Below, one piece after another: positions 1 through 7,070 of a stretch of DNA of 13,733 nucleotides. Source of the DNA: WHSM01 sp050701695 (GTDB lineage: Bacteria; Actinomycetota; Actinomycetes; Mycobacteriales; Micromonosporaceae); the NCBI GenBank assembly GCA_050701695.1, contig JBOGDE010000148.1:1-13733 (forward strand), in the 5' to 3' direction. Both the position numbers and the translations under genes were made by a program. A model generated the notes under the pieces. The model was not told where the DNA came from. It was given only the letters and a program-made list of their open reading frames with translations, and searched no databases. The stretch's first letter is position 1; each line of letters starts with the position of its first letter.

Positions 1-978
1 GCGCTGATCGCCGGCGTGGCGGTCGGCCCCACCACACTGCCGCCCGGCGCGGTCGCGCTGGAGTTGCTCGACCGGCTGCCGTACGTGGACCTGGCCAGCG
101 GCCTGTCCGAACGCCAGGCCGCGATCGTGGTCGAGCTGCGGCTGCCCCGGGTGGTGCTGGCGCTGCTGGTCGGGGCGCTGCTGGCGACGGCGGGCGGGGC
201 GTACCAGGGGGTGTTCGCCAACCCGCTCGCGGATCCGTACCTGCTGGGGGTGGCTGCCGGCGCCGGGCTCGGGGCGACGATCGCGGTGCTGCTGCGTTCC
301 GGGCTGCCGGCGCAGACCCCGGTCGAACTCCCGGCGTACGCGTTCGCCGGCGCGCTGGGGGCGGTGGCGCTCACGTACGGGCTGGGTTCGGCCGGTCGTG
401 CCGGGCGTTCGGCCGCGACCCTGATCCTGGCCGGGGTGGCGGTCGCGAACTTCCTCACCGCCGGGCAGACGTACCTGATGCAGCGCGACGCGGACACCGT
501 GCAGCAGGTCTACTCCTGGGTGCTCGGGCAGCTCGCGGTATCCGGCTGGCACGACGTGAAGTTGCTGCTGCCGTACTTCGGGCTGACCATCCTGGTGATG
601 CTGTGGCACGCCAGGCGGCTCGACGTACTCGCCGTCGGTGACGAGGAGGCGGCGAGCCTCGGCCTGCGCCCCGAGTGGGTACGCTTCCGGCTGCTCGCGG
701 CGGCGTCGCTGGCCGCGGCGGCGGCGGTGTCGGTGAGCGGGCTGATCGGGTTCGTCGGCATCATCGTGCCGCACCTGGTCCGGCTGCTCGCCGGCTACAG
801 CTACCGGGTGATCCTGCCGCTGTGCGTGCTGTTCGGCGCGGCGTTCCTGGCGTTCGCCGACCTGCTCGCCCGGGTGGTGCTGGCCCCGGCGGAGCTGCCG
901 ATCGGGGTGGTCACCGCGTTCGTCGGCGCGCCGTTCTTCGTGATCGTGCTCCGCTCGGTACGGAGGCTCCCGGTATGA
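1..978 (+). CDS. FecCD-family ABC transporter permease (5' end cut by window)
   Basis: Membrane subunit of an iron-siderophore, heme or cobalamin importer of the BtuC/FecCD type. The frame is open from base 1, and 325 residues are visible; family members are about 330-350, so only the first part of the N-terminal segment is probably missing. The GTG at 16 is an internal Val rather than a likely start. Visible family signatures are the R-L-P-R segment followed by a hydrophobic helix and Q-G-V-F-A-N-P-L-A-D-P-Y-L-L-G about a quarter of the way in, and G-F-V-G-I-I-V-P-H-L-V-R near the C terminus, the region that contacts the ATPase. Many hydrophobic helices fill the rest. The stop overlaps an ATG at 975 (ATGA). 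The ATPase follows directly, and the substrate-binding protein presumably lies upstream of the window. Substrate cannot be told from sequence alone. Confidence 0.93.
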   Translation, partial: ALIAGVAVGPTTLPPGAVALELLDRLPYVDLASGLSERQAAIVVELRLPRVVLALLVGALLATAGGAYQGVFANPLADPYLLGVAAGAGLGATIAVLLRSGLPAQTPVELPAYAFAGALGAVALTYGLGSAGRAGRSAATLILAGVAVANFLTAGQTYLMQRDADTVQQVYSWVLGQLAVSGWHDVKLLLPYFGLTILVMLWHARRLDVLAVGDEEAASLGLRPEWVRFRLLAAASLAAAAAVSVSGLIGFVGIIVPHLVRLLAGYSYRVILPLCVLFGAAFLAFADLLARVVLAPAELPIGVVTAFVGAPFFVIVLRSVRRLPV

Positions 979-1016
979 GCCTGATCGAGGCTCCGGCTTC
1001 GGGCGGCGCCGCATGA
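975..1016 (+). CDS. 13-codon ORF bridging permease and ATPase (possible coupling peptide)
   Basis: ATG at 975 overlaps the permease stop (ATGA), and the ORF runs 13 codons (MSLIEAPASGGAA). It ends in a TGA at 1014-1016 that overlaps the ATPase ATG at 1013, again ATGA. A good Shine-Dalgarno GGAGG (962-966) sits 8 nt before the ATG at 975. The ATPase ATG at 1013 has only weak G-rich sequence before it. Ribosomes would thus most naturally start at 975 and reinitiate at 1013. Alternatives are that the ATPase once started at 975 and a frameshift split it, or that the small ORF is accidental. The peptide resembles nothing I recognise. Confidence 0.35.
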   Translation: MSLIEAPASGGAA

Positions 1017-1783
1017 CCGAGGTCGAGGTCCGCGGCTTGGGGGTACGCCTGGACGGGCGGCAGATCCTGGACGGGATCGACATGGCGGTGCCCGCCGGGG
1101 CCTGGGTGACCGTGATCGGGCCCAACGGTGCTGGCAAGTCCACCCTGCTTCGCGCCGTCGCGGGGCTGCTGCGCTTCACCGGCATCGTGGAGCTGGACGG
1201 CGTACCGGTGGGGGTGATGCCGCGCCGGCACCGCGCCCGTACCCTCGCGCTGGTGCCGCAGCGGCCGGTGGTGCCGCCCGGTACGGCGGTGCTCGACTAC
1301 GTCCTGCTGGGCCGTACGCCGTACCTGCCGCTGCTGGGGCGGGAGGGGCCACACGACCGGGCCGTGGTCGCCGAGCTGCTGGAGCTGCTGGATCTGGAGC
1401 GCTTCGCCGACCGGCCGCTGCTGACGCTGTCCGGAGGGGAACGCCAGCGGGTGTTCCTGGCCCGGGCGCTGGCCCAGGGCGCCACCACGCTGCTGCTCGA
1501 CGAGCCGACCACCGCGCTCGACATCGGCCACCAGCAGGAGGTGCTGGAGTTGGTCGACCGGCTGCGGTACGAGCGCGGCCTGACCGTACTGGCGACGATG
1601 CACGACCTGGTGATCGCCGGTGAGTACGCCGATGAGCTGGTGCTGCTCGACGCCGGCCGCGTGGTCGCCCGCGGCACCCCCGCCGAGGTGCTCACCGAGC
1701 AGAACCTGGCCGATCACTACCACGCCCGGGTCCGCATCATCGAAGGCGAAACCGGCCCCCTGGTAGTCCCCATCCGCCCGTGA
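1013..1783 (+). CDS. ABC transporter ATP-binding protein, FecE/BtuD type
   Basis: Cytoplasmic ATPase of 256 residues that powers the importer whose permease lies just upstream. Visible motifs are Walker A GPNGAGKS at 36-43, Q-loop Gln83, signature LSGGERQR at 139-146, Walker B LLLDEP at 160-165, D-loop Ala-Leu-Asp at 168-170, and H-loop His197. The segment around 100-108 (GRTPYLPLL) and the length fit the iron/B12 class of importer ATPases. The start at 1013 overlaps the stop of the preceding 13-codon ORF, suggesting translational coupling. The gene ends 21 bp from the end of the convergent helD-like gene, and no hairpin is visible in that gap. The transported substrate is not determined. Confidence 0.93.
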   Translation: MTEVEVRGLGVRLDGRQILDGIDMAVPAGAWVTVIGPNGAGKSTLLRAVAGLLRFTGIVELDGVPVGVMPRRHRARTLALVPQRPVVPPGTAVLDYVLLGRTPYLPLLGREGPHDRAVVAELLELLDLERFADRPLLTLSGGERQRVFLARALAQGATTLLLDEPTTALDIGHQQEVLELVDRLRYERGLTVLATMHDLVIAGEYADELVLLDAGRVVARGTPAEVLTEQNLADHYHARVRIIEGETGPLVVPIRP

Positions 1784-1804
1784 CGCCCGGCTCTTGCTTC
1801 CGCC

Positions 1805-3781
1805 TCAGCTGGCCAGCGGCTCCGGCAGGGGTTCGGTGTGGAGGACGTCGAGGCGGGAGACCGCGCGCGTCAGGACCACGTAGAGGCGGTGCAGGCCGCG
1901 CGGCTCGGCGGCGACGATCGCCGCCGGCTCCACCACGATCACGTGGTCGTACTCCAGCCCCTTCGCCAGCGTCGCCGGCAGGACGGTGAGCCGCTGGTCG
2001 GACGGCAGCGCCTCGCGAAGCGCCGGCACCGCGGCGTCGGCGGCGATCACCGCCACCGAGCCTTCGTGGCCGAGCGCCTCGCGTACCACCGCGGGCAGGC
2101 CATCGGCCGCGCGGACCGTGAGGTGACCGTCGTGCCGCAGCGACACCGCCTCCGGCACCTTCACTCCCAGCGCGGGCAGCAGCCGGTTGGCCAGCTCCAC
2201 CACCGCCGCCGGCACCCGGAAGCCGGTGGTCAGCGCGGTCAGCTCGGCGTCGGGTTTGCCCAGGTGGTGCAGCGAGTCCCGCCAGTCGGCCGCCGCCCAT
2301 GGTGCGGTCCCCTGAGCCAGATCCCCGAGTACGGTCAGCGAGCCGTGCCCGGTGCGCCGGGCGATCGCGCGGCACTGCATCGGCGAGAGATCCTGCGCCT
2401 CGTCGAGCACCACGTGCCCGTAGCTGGTGAGCCGTTCGGTGAGCCCGTACGCCTCGTCGACCAGCACCGTGTCGGCGGCGCTGAACGGGGCCGACTTCGG
2501 GCTGCGGGGCGGCTTGGGCCACCGGATCGCGGCCTGCTCCCCGGGCGTCAGCACGCCGTCGGCGGCGGTGGCGAGGAAGCCGGGGTCCGACAGCAGCCGT
2601 GCCACAAGCGCTTCGGGCTTCAGCTCCGGCCACGCGGTGTCGAGGAAGCCGCGTACCGGTCGGGAGCGGGCCATCCGGCGCTGCCACGCCTCACCGGGGG
2701 ACTCGCCGCGGGCCTCCGCCATCCGCTGCAGCAGCGCGGTGAGGCGAGCGGTCAGGCGATCGCGCCCGGTCTGGTACGGCAGCCCGCCGGCGACCGCGTC
2801 CCGTACCTCGTCCACCAGACGGCGCAGCGTGTGCGTCGGCACCCGCCACCGGATCCCGCCGTCGGGCACCACCAGCTCCTCGTCCGGCACGTCGCCGAAG
2901 GAGTCCCGGGCCCGCCGGATCACCTCGGCCATCCGTACGTCGTGCTTGACTCGCGCGGCCTCGTCGGTGTCGACGGCGCGTACCGGTACGTGCGCGACCA
3001 GCTCGTCGATCGTCAGCTGGTCGATGTCGATCTCGCCCAGCGCCGGCAGCACCGCGCCGATGTAGTCCAGGAACGCCCGGCTGGGCCCGACGACGAGGAC
3101 CCGGGAGCGCCGCAGCTGCCCGCCGTACGTGTAGAGCAGGTACGCCGCCCGGTGCAGCCCGACCGCGGTCTTCCCGGTACCCGGCGCCCCCTGGACGCAG
3201 ATCGAGTCGGCGAGCGCGGCGCGCACCAGCTCGTCCTGCTCGGGCTGGATGGTGGCGACGATGTCGCGCATCGGTCCGACCCGGGGGCGTTCGATCTCCT
3301 CGGTGAGGATCCGGCTGGCGGTGCCCAGCTCCTCTCCGGCGGCGAGCCGCTCGTCCTCGAAGCTGGTCAGCTCGCCCCGGTCGAACCCGAACCGGCGGCG
3401 CCGCGCCACGCCGTGCGGATCGGCGGCGCTGGCCTGGTAGAACGCCTCGGAGATCGGCGCCCGCCAGTCCAGCACCATCGGCTCGCCGGCGTCGTCGGTG
3501 ACGTGCCGGCGCCCGATGTGGTACGTCGCGTTCTCGCGCTCTTCGGAGTCCGGCCCGTGGTCGAGGCGGCCGAAGAACAGCGGGGTGTCGGGATTGTCGG
3601 CCAGCTCGGCGAGCCGGCGGGCCAGCGTACGCCCCAGGGTTTCGGCGGTGTACGCGTCGCCGGCGACGTTCTCGCCGGTGGCGAACAGTGCGGTGGTACG
3701 TTCCCGCATCCGCGCCAGCGCGGAGTGGGACGCGGTCAGGTGTTCACGTTCGGCGGTCAGCTCGGGGTCAGGATCGAGCAT
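1805..3781 (-). CDS. helD: HelD-family RNA polymerase-recycling ATPase (UvrD/Rep superfamily 1)
   Basis: Predicted cytoplasmic ATPase of 658 residues that binds stalled RNA polymerase, pulls it off nucleic acid and recycles it. The frame stays open to an upstream ATG at 3919. I prefer the ATG at 3781 because GAGG lies about 5 nt before it and the extra 46 residues are low-complexity. With this start: N-terminal charged helical arm (about 1-60); HelD-type segment with HIGRRHV (88-94) and LDWRAP (104-109); Walker A GAPGTGKT 198-205; motif II DEAQDLS 460-466; motif III LGDLAQGT 485-492; motif IV TGFRVP 519-524; motif V KGLEYD 607-612; motif VI LTRAVSR 637-643. Some actinobacterial relatives (HelR) protect against rifamycins. 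The N-terminal region here looks like ordinary HelD rather than HelR, and I see no obvious rifamycin-associated repeat upstream. It is monocistronic. Confidence 0.92.
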   Translation of the reverse strand: MLDPDPELTAEREHLTASHSALARMRERTTALFATGENVAGDAYTAETLGRTLARRLAELADNPDTPLFFGRLDHGPDSEERENATYHIGRRHVTDDAGEPMVLDWRAPISEAFYQASAADPHGVARRRRFGFDRGELTSFEDERLAAGEELGTASRILTEEIERPRVGPMRDIVATIQPEQDELVRAALADSICVQGAPGTGKTAVGLHRAAYLLYTYGGQLRRSRVLVVGPSRAFLDYIGAVLPALGEIDIDQLTIDELVAHVPVRAVDTDEAARVKHDVRMAEVIRRARDSFGDVPDEELVVPDGGIRWRVPTHTLRRLVDEVRDAVAGGLPYQTGRDRLTARLTALLQRMAEARGESPGEAWQRRMARSRPVRGFLDTAWPELKPEALVARLLSDPGFLATAADGVLTPGEQAAIRWPKPPRSPKSAPFSAADTVLVDEAYGLTERLTSYGHVVLDEAQDLSPMQCRAIARRTGHGSLTVLGDLAQGTAPWAAADWRDSLHHLGKPDAELTALTTGFRVPAAVVELANRLLPALGVKVPEAVSLRHDGHLTVRAADGLPAVVREALGHEGSVAVIAADAAVPALREALPSDQRLTVLPATLAKGLEYDHVIVVEPAAIVAAEPRGLHRLYVVLTRAVSRLDVLHTEPLPEPLAS

Positions 3782-4015
3782 GGATTCCTCGGCTGTGGAC
3801 GTCGGGTCCCACTGCCCTAGGCCGCCCGGCTGCTCCGCGGACGCCGACGGGCCGGTGCCGCGTCTGCGTTCGTCGGTGCCGGCTGTGCCCGGCTTCGACG
3901 GGGTGCGCTGCCTGCGCACAAGCCGATGACCCTAGCCCGCTCCAGGTGCCGGGTCACGCGGTTTTCGGGGTTGTGGTGGCCTCCGCGCGCTCCGAGACCA
4001 CCACAACTCTGAAAC
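3782..4015. other. Intergenic stretch between helD and the broken gene
   Basis: This 234-bp gap holds the 5' region of the minus-strand helD gene. Bases 3782-3919 stay open in the helD frame but have low-complexity Ser/Gly/Pro/Arg-rich coding and no good ribosome site at the upstream ATG, so I read them as leader. The part nearest 4015 contains the hairpin annotated separately. I could not pick a convincing -35/-10 pair. Confidence 0.5.
3963..4014 (-). terminator. Long hairpin after the broken gene; probable transcription terminator or repeat
   Basis: Arms GTTGTGGTGG (3970-3979) and CCACCACAAC (3998-4007) are perfect 10-bp complements. The stem extends outward through two G-T pairs to 3963-3969 with 4008-4014, for 17 paired positions in all. 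It begins one base after the stop of the minus-strand gene ending at 4016, the usual place for a terminator. No clear run of U follows on the minus strand, so termination is inferred from position and structure. One arm resembles the hairpin inside paaD (16 of 18 bases). Confidence 0.55.
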
Positions 4016-4517
4016 TCAGGAGACCTGGATGCCGATCGGCGGGTCGAGCTGGATTTGGTCGATCTTGCCGTAGGAAAGGGTGATGTCGCCGTTGCGGGCG
4101 CGCAGCGGTACGGGCAGGTTCGGGATCAGCCAGAACGGCACCGTGTCCGGAGTGATCTTCAGGCCCTTGATCGGCAGCGGGAACCGCAGGTCGGCCTTGA
4201 GCTCGGTGACGTAGAGGTCCAGGCCCACGAACCGGATGTTCGCCGCCTTCATCAGCAGCCGGGGCGACTCCGGGTCGGTGCTGTCGAGCTGGAAGGTGTC
4301 GAAGTCCAGGCTGCGGATGGTCAGGTGCAGCGCCTTTATCGGGCCGTGGCCCCTGCAGGGTGCTGACGCCGCGGTAGACGAACCGGCTCGCCCCCAGTTT
4401 CGCCGCCGTGATCCGCACCGGATGCGCTCCCGGTGCCGCCCCCTTGGCGGCTGCCGACGTGGGCGGATTATTGGATCTCGTGTCCAATATGTAAAGACCG
4501 TATCTAGCGAGTGCCAT
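4016..4517 (-). pseudogene. Frameshifted gene of unrecognised family, signal peptide missing
   Basis: Two minus-strand frames join into one plausible protein. Upstream of about 4350 one frame reads PGAHPVRITAAKLGASRFVY and on to STLQG. Downstream another frame reads IKALHLTIRSLDFDTFQLDS and on to a stop at 4016. Removing one base from the CCCC run at 4350-4353 joins them as LQGHGPIKALHL, giving about 166 residues. The product alternates short hydrophobic and polar stretches, as expected for beta strands. The Pro/Gly/Ala-rich segment before HPVRI looks like the region after a signal peptide, but what precedes it (from ATG 4517) is neither hydrophobic nor backed by a ribosome site, and DNA there turns AT-rich. 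The 5' end therefore also seems lost. I do not recognise the family. A sequencing error could explain the frameshift, though not the odd N terminus. Confidence 0.6.
4469..4489. promoter_or_regulatory. Candidate operator palindrome TATTGGA-N7-TCCAATA
   Basis: Perfect 7-bp inverted arms TATTGGA (4469-4475) and TCCAATA (4483-4489) lie in a locally AT-rich stretch upstream of the TetR gene and overlapping the start region of the divergent broken gene. Size and placement suit autoregulation by a TetR-family protein, but this is inferred from position only. Confidence 0.35.
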
Positions 4518-4644
4518 CTCGTAACGTCGGTGGCGGCCTCGCGTGGAAGGCGGGCATGGACGGATTTGTGAACGGGGGTTAACGCGGTGGGTGACCGTGG
4601 CCGATAGGCTCGGCGCTGGACGTACACGCGATGGGGCGGTGTGC

Positions 4645-5379
4645 ATGGGCAAACGCGAATCAGCCACGGCACAGCCGGCCGGGGCGCGAGAGCGCAGGCC
4701 GGCGCGGCGCCGGTTGTCGGTGGTGCAGCGCCGCGACGAGATCGTCTCGGCGACGCTGCGGCTGCTCAGCACCACGCCGGCCAGCGAGCTGTCGATCGAC
4801 GAGATCGCCGAAGCCGCGGGTGCCTCCCGCGCCCTGGTCTACCACTACTTCCGTACCAAGGAGAGGTTGTACGTCGCCGCCGTACGCTCCGCCTGCGACG
4901 ACCTGCGGGCCCGGCTGGTGCTGCCTGACGTGCACCCCTTCGAGAAGGTGCAGTACGCCTCCCGGGTCTACCTGGAGTTCGCCGAGCGGCGCCGTGACGA
5001 CTTCGCCGCCCTGCTGCGCGGGCCCGGTCGCGCCGCCGGCCAGCCCGACGAGCTGGCCACGATCGTGGAGCAGACCCGTGGCTTCATCGTCGACCTGGTG
5101 ATCGACGGCATCGGGGTCACCCGGCCGTCGGCGGTGCTGCGGGCCAGCCTGCGTGGCTGGGTGGCGATGATGGAGGTCATCACGCTGGACTGGCTGGAGC
5201 ACGGCGTACTGACCAGGGACCAGGTACGCCGGCTACTGGCCAACCAGCTCGGCGCGGTGCTGGTGGCGGCGGCCGCCCAGGACAGTGAGCTCAGCGAGGT
5301 GTTCGCCGCGATGGTCGCCACCGCCGACAGTGACCGGTTACCTCCCTGGGTACGGGCGCTCGCCCGCCCCGCCACATAG
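4645..5379 (+). CDS. TetR/AcrR-family transcriptional regulator
   Basis: DNA-binding repressor of 244 residues. After a basic N-terminal tail (1-30), helix 1 starts near 31 and the helix-turn-helix spans about 50-74 (LSIDEIAEAAGASRALVYHY then FRTKERLY), the classic TetR pattern. The rest is the helical ligand/dimer domain, whose ligand cannot be predicted. The frame is open further upstream; I chose ATG 4645 because G-rich GGGGCGG precedes it by about 5 nt and the HTH then sits at a usual distance from the start. GTG 4639 is an alternative. mqnA begins 9 bp after the stop, so the two may be co-transcribed. The palindrome at 4469-4489 is a candidate binding site. There is no evidence that it controls menaquinone synthesis. 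Confidence 0.9.
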   Translation: MGKRESATAQPAGARERRPARRRLSVVQRRDEIVSATLRLLSTTPASELSIDEIAEAAGASRALVYHYFRTKERLYVAAVRSACDDLRARLVLPDVHPFEKVQYASRVYLEFAERRRDDFAALLRGPGRAAGQPDELATIVEQTRGFIVDLVIDGIGVTRPSAVLRASLRGWVAMMEVITLDWLEHGVLTRDQVRRLLANQLGAVLVAAAAQDSELSEVFAAMVATADSDRLPPWVRALARPAT

Positions 5380-5388
5380 CCGGTTACC

Positions 5389-6246
5389 GTGGCGTACGTG
5401 AGCGGCGAGCAGCGCCCCCGGGTGGGGCACATCCAGTTCCTGAACTGTCTGCCGCTCTACTGGGGGCTGATGCGCTCCGGTGCGCTGCTCGACGTGGAGC
5501 TGACCAAGGACACCCCGGACCGGCTCAACGAGCTGCTGGTCACCGGCGACCTCGACATCGGCCCGATCAGCCTGGTGGAGTATCTGCGCAACGCCGACCG
5601 GCTGCTGCTGTTGCCGGATCTGGCGGTCGGCTCCGACGGGCCGGTGCTCTCGGTCAACCTGGTCTCCACGGTGCCGCCGGATCAGCTGCACGGTCGCCGG
5701 GTGGCGCTCGGCTCCACCAGCCGTACCGGGGTGCTGCTGGCGCAGATGCTGCTCGAGGAGCGGTACGCCGTGCGCCCGTCGTACCTGCGTTGCCCGCCCG
5801 ACCTGACCGAGATGCTGCTGGAGGCCGACGCCGCCGTACTGATCGGGGACGTGGCGCTGCGTGCCGGGCTGCAGGCCTCCGAGCAGGACCTGCACGTCAC
5901 CGATCTGGGCACCGCTTGGCGGGAGTGGACCGGGCTGCCGATGGTGTTCGCCGTCTGGGCGGTCCGCCGGGAGTACGCCGAGACCCAGCCCGGCCTGGTC
6001 AAGGACGTCCACGAGGCGTTCCTGCGCTCCCGTGACCTGTGCCTGCGGGAGCTGGACGCGGTGGCCGCCGCGGCCGCCCGTTGGGAGGCGATCGAGCCGC
6101 GGATCCTGGTCGACTACTTCCAGGCGCTGGACTTCTCGCTGGGCGAGCGCCAGGTGGCTGGCCTGCGGGAGTTCGCCCGCCGCGCGACCGCGGCCGGCGT
6201 CACCCCGCCACTGCCACCTGACGGCCCCCGCTTCGCCGAACTCTGA
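5389..6246 (+). CDS. mqnA: Chorismate dehydratase, futalosine menaquinone pathway
   Basis: Cytoplasmic enzyme of 285 residues that removes water from chorismate to give 3-[(1-carboxyvinyl)oxy]benzoate, the first step of the futalosine route to menaquinone. The opening GHIQFLNCLPLYWGL (13-27), the DIGPISLVEYL segment (56-66) and GSDGPVLSVNLVS (81-93) are typical of MqnA. Asn19 and Ser88 line up by eye with the active-site Asn and Ser described for the Streptomyces enzyme. Length matches the family. Start GTG 5389 has no clear ribosome site, and GTG 5398 is nearly as good; the 9-bp gap from the TetR stop suggests coupling. A hairpin at 6262-6309 follows the stop. No other mqn gene is in the window. 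Confidence 0.95.
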   Translation: MAYVSGEQRPRVGHIQFLNCLPLYWGLMRSGALLDVELTKDTPDRLNELLVTGDLDIGPISLVEYLRNADRLLLLPDLAVGSDGPVLSVNLVSTVPPDQLHGRRVALGSTSRTGVLLAQMLLEERYAVRPSYLRCPPDLTEMLLEADAAVLIGDVALRAGLQASEQDLHVTDLGTAWREWTGLPMVFAVWAVRREYAETQPGLVKDVHEAFLRSRDLCLRELDAVAAAAARWEAIEPRILVDYFQALDFSLGERQVAGLREFARRATAAGVTPPLPPDGPRFAEL

Positions 6247-6261
6247 GCCCACCTCACTGCA

Positions 6262-6309
6262 GTTTCGGGTACGAACCAGCGCGGAAACCGCCAGTTTCGT
6301 ACCCGAAAT
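6262..6309. terminator. Convergent-gene hairpin, probable bidirectional terminator
   Basis: Perfect 13-bp arms TTTCGGGTACGAA (6263-6275) and TTCGTACCCGAAA (6296-6308), extendable by a G-T pair, with a 20-nt loop. It fills the 83-bp gap between the converging ends of mqnA and the FetB-like gene, so it can serve transcripts from both sides. There is no U tail in either direction. Confidence 0.6.
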
Positions 6310-6329
6310 AGCGATCTTGCCAGGGGGTA

Positions 6330-7070
6330 CTAATCGTGGAGCAGGCGGTGGGCGGCAAGCTCGACCACGCAGAGTACGGCGGTGGCCTCCACCGCGAGCA
6401 GCCCGACCAGGATCAGCAGCTGGGTGGCGCCGGCCTGCACCGGGCTGCCGCCGCCCAGCAGGACGCCGACGAAGGCGCCGGGCAGCGTGACCAGCCCGAC
6501 GGTACGGGTCTGGTCGATGATCGGCACCAGCGCCAGCGCACCGGCGGGCCGGCACAGTTCCACCCCGGCGTCGCGTTCGGTGAAGCCGAGGGCGAGCGCG
6601 GCCTCGTACTCGCCGCGGCGTACCCGTAGCTCCTCCAGGCACCGCTTGCCGGCGAGCACGCTTGCGGTCATCGCGTTGCCGATCAGGATGCCGGCGATCG
6701 GTACCACCGCGATCCCGGTCAGCGGCACCAGCCCGGTGCCGAGCACCAGTATCAGCACCGGCGCGACGCCGAGCGCGATCGGCAGCGCCGCCCACAGGCC
6801 GGACCAGGTACGGGTGACGCGCCGGGCGGCGGTGCCGACCGCGACCGCATACATCAGGGTGACGAAGCCGGCCACCAGCGGGCCGGAACGTACCACCGCG
6901 ACGATCACCAGCGAGACCAGCCCGAGCTGTACCACGGCCCTGCCGGCGGCGACCAGTACGCCGCGGGTGAGGCCGAGTCGGCCCAGCCCGACCAGCACGG
7001 CCGCGGTCACGGCGAGCAGGACCAGGACGACGGCGAGCACCGGTCCGACCGCGATCACGCTTGAGTCCAC
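6330..7070 (-). CDS. UPF0014/FetB-family membrane protein (ABC permease, partner missing)
   Basis: Integral membrane protein of 246 residues with about six or seven hydrophobic segments. Family marks are R-x3-Q-L at 44-49, PIAGILIGNAMTA at 124-136, the cytoplasmic RRGEYEAALALGF at 151-163, and DQTRTVGLVTLPGAFVG at 186-202 followed by a GG-x-SP turn at 206-210. In Escherichia coli, FetB pairs with the ATPase FetA and is linked to iron export and oxidative-stress tolerance. No FetA gene is adjacent: the neighbours are mqnA (convergent) and the hydrolase cluster (divergent). It may use an ATPase encoded elsewhere. Start GTG at 7070 has no visible ribosome site, and the GTG four codons later is an alternative. 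Function is by family only. Confidence 0.85.
   Translation of the reverse strand: MDSSVIAVGPVLAVVLVLLAVTAAVLVGLGRLGLTRGVLVAAGRAVVQLGLVSLVIVAVVRSGPLVAGFVTLMYAVAVGTAARRVTRTWSGLWAALPIALGVAPVLILVLGTGLVPLTGIAVVPIAGILIGNAMTASVLAGKRCLEELRVRRGEYEAALALGFTERDAGVELCRPAGALALVPIIDQTRTVGLVTLPGAFVGVLLGGGSPVQAGATQLLILVGLLAVEATAVLCVVELAAHRLLHD

Noticed and set aside
1838..3820. Long plus-strand open frame opposite the HelD-like gene
   Set aside because: No domain-like pattern; it is rich in Arg/Gly/His/Gln, and the opposite strand has all the helicase motifs in order.
3782..3919. 46-residue N-terminal extension of the HelD-like protein from ATG 3919
   Set aside because: Low-complexity sequence without a ribosome site; ATG 3781 has GAGG at good spacing and gives a normal N terminus.
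3782..3960. Rifamycin-associated element upstream of the helicase, which would mark HelR
   Set aside because: No long inverted repeat of that kind is visible near the promoter, and the protein's N-terminal region resembles ordinary HelD rather than HelR.
4561..4644. TAGGCT at 4605-4610 as a -10 box for the TetR gene
   Set aside because: It fits TAnnnT, but no acceptable -35 lies 16-19 nt upstream.
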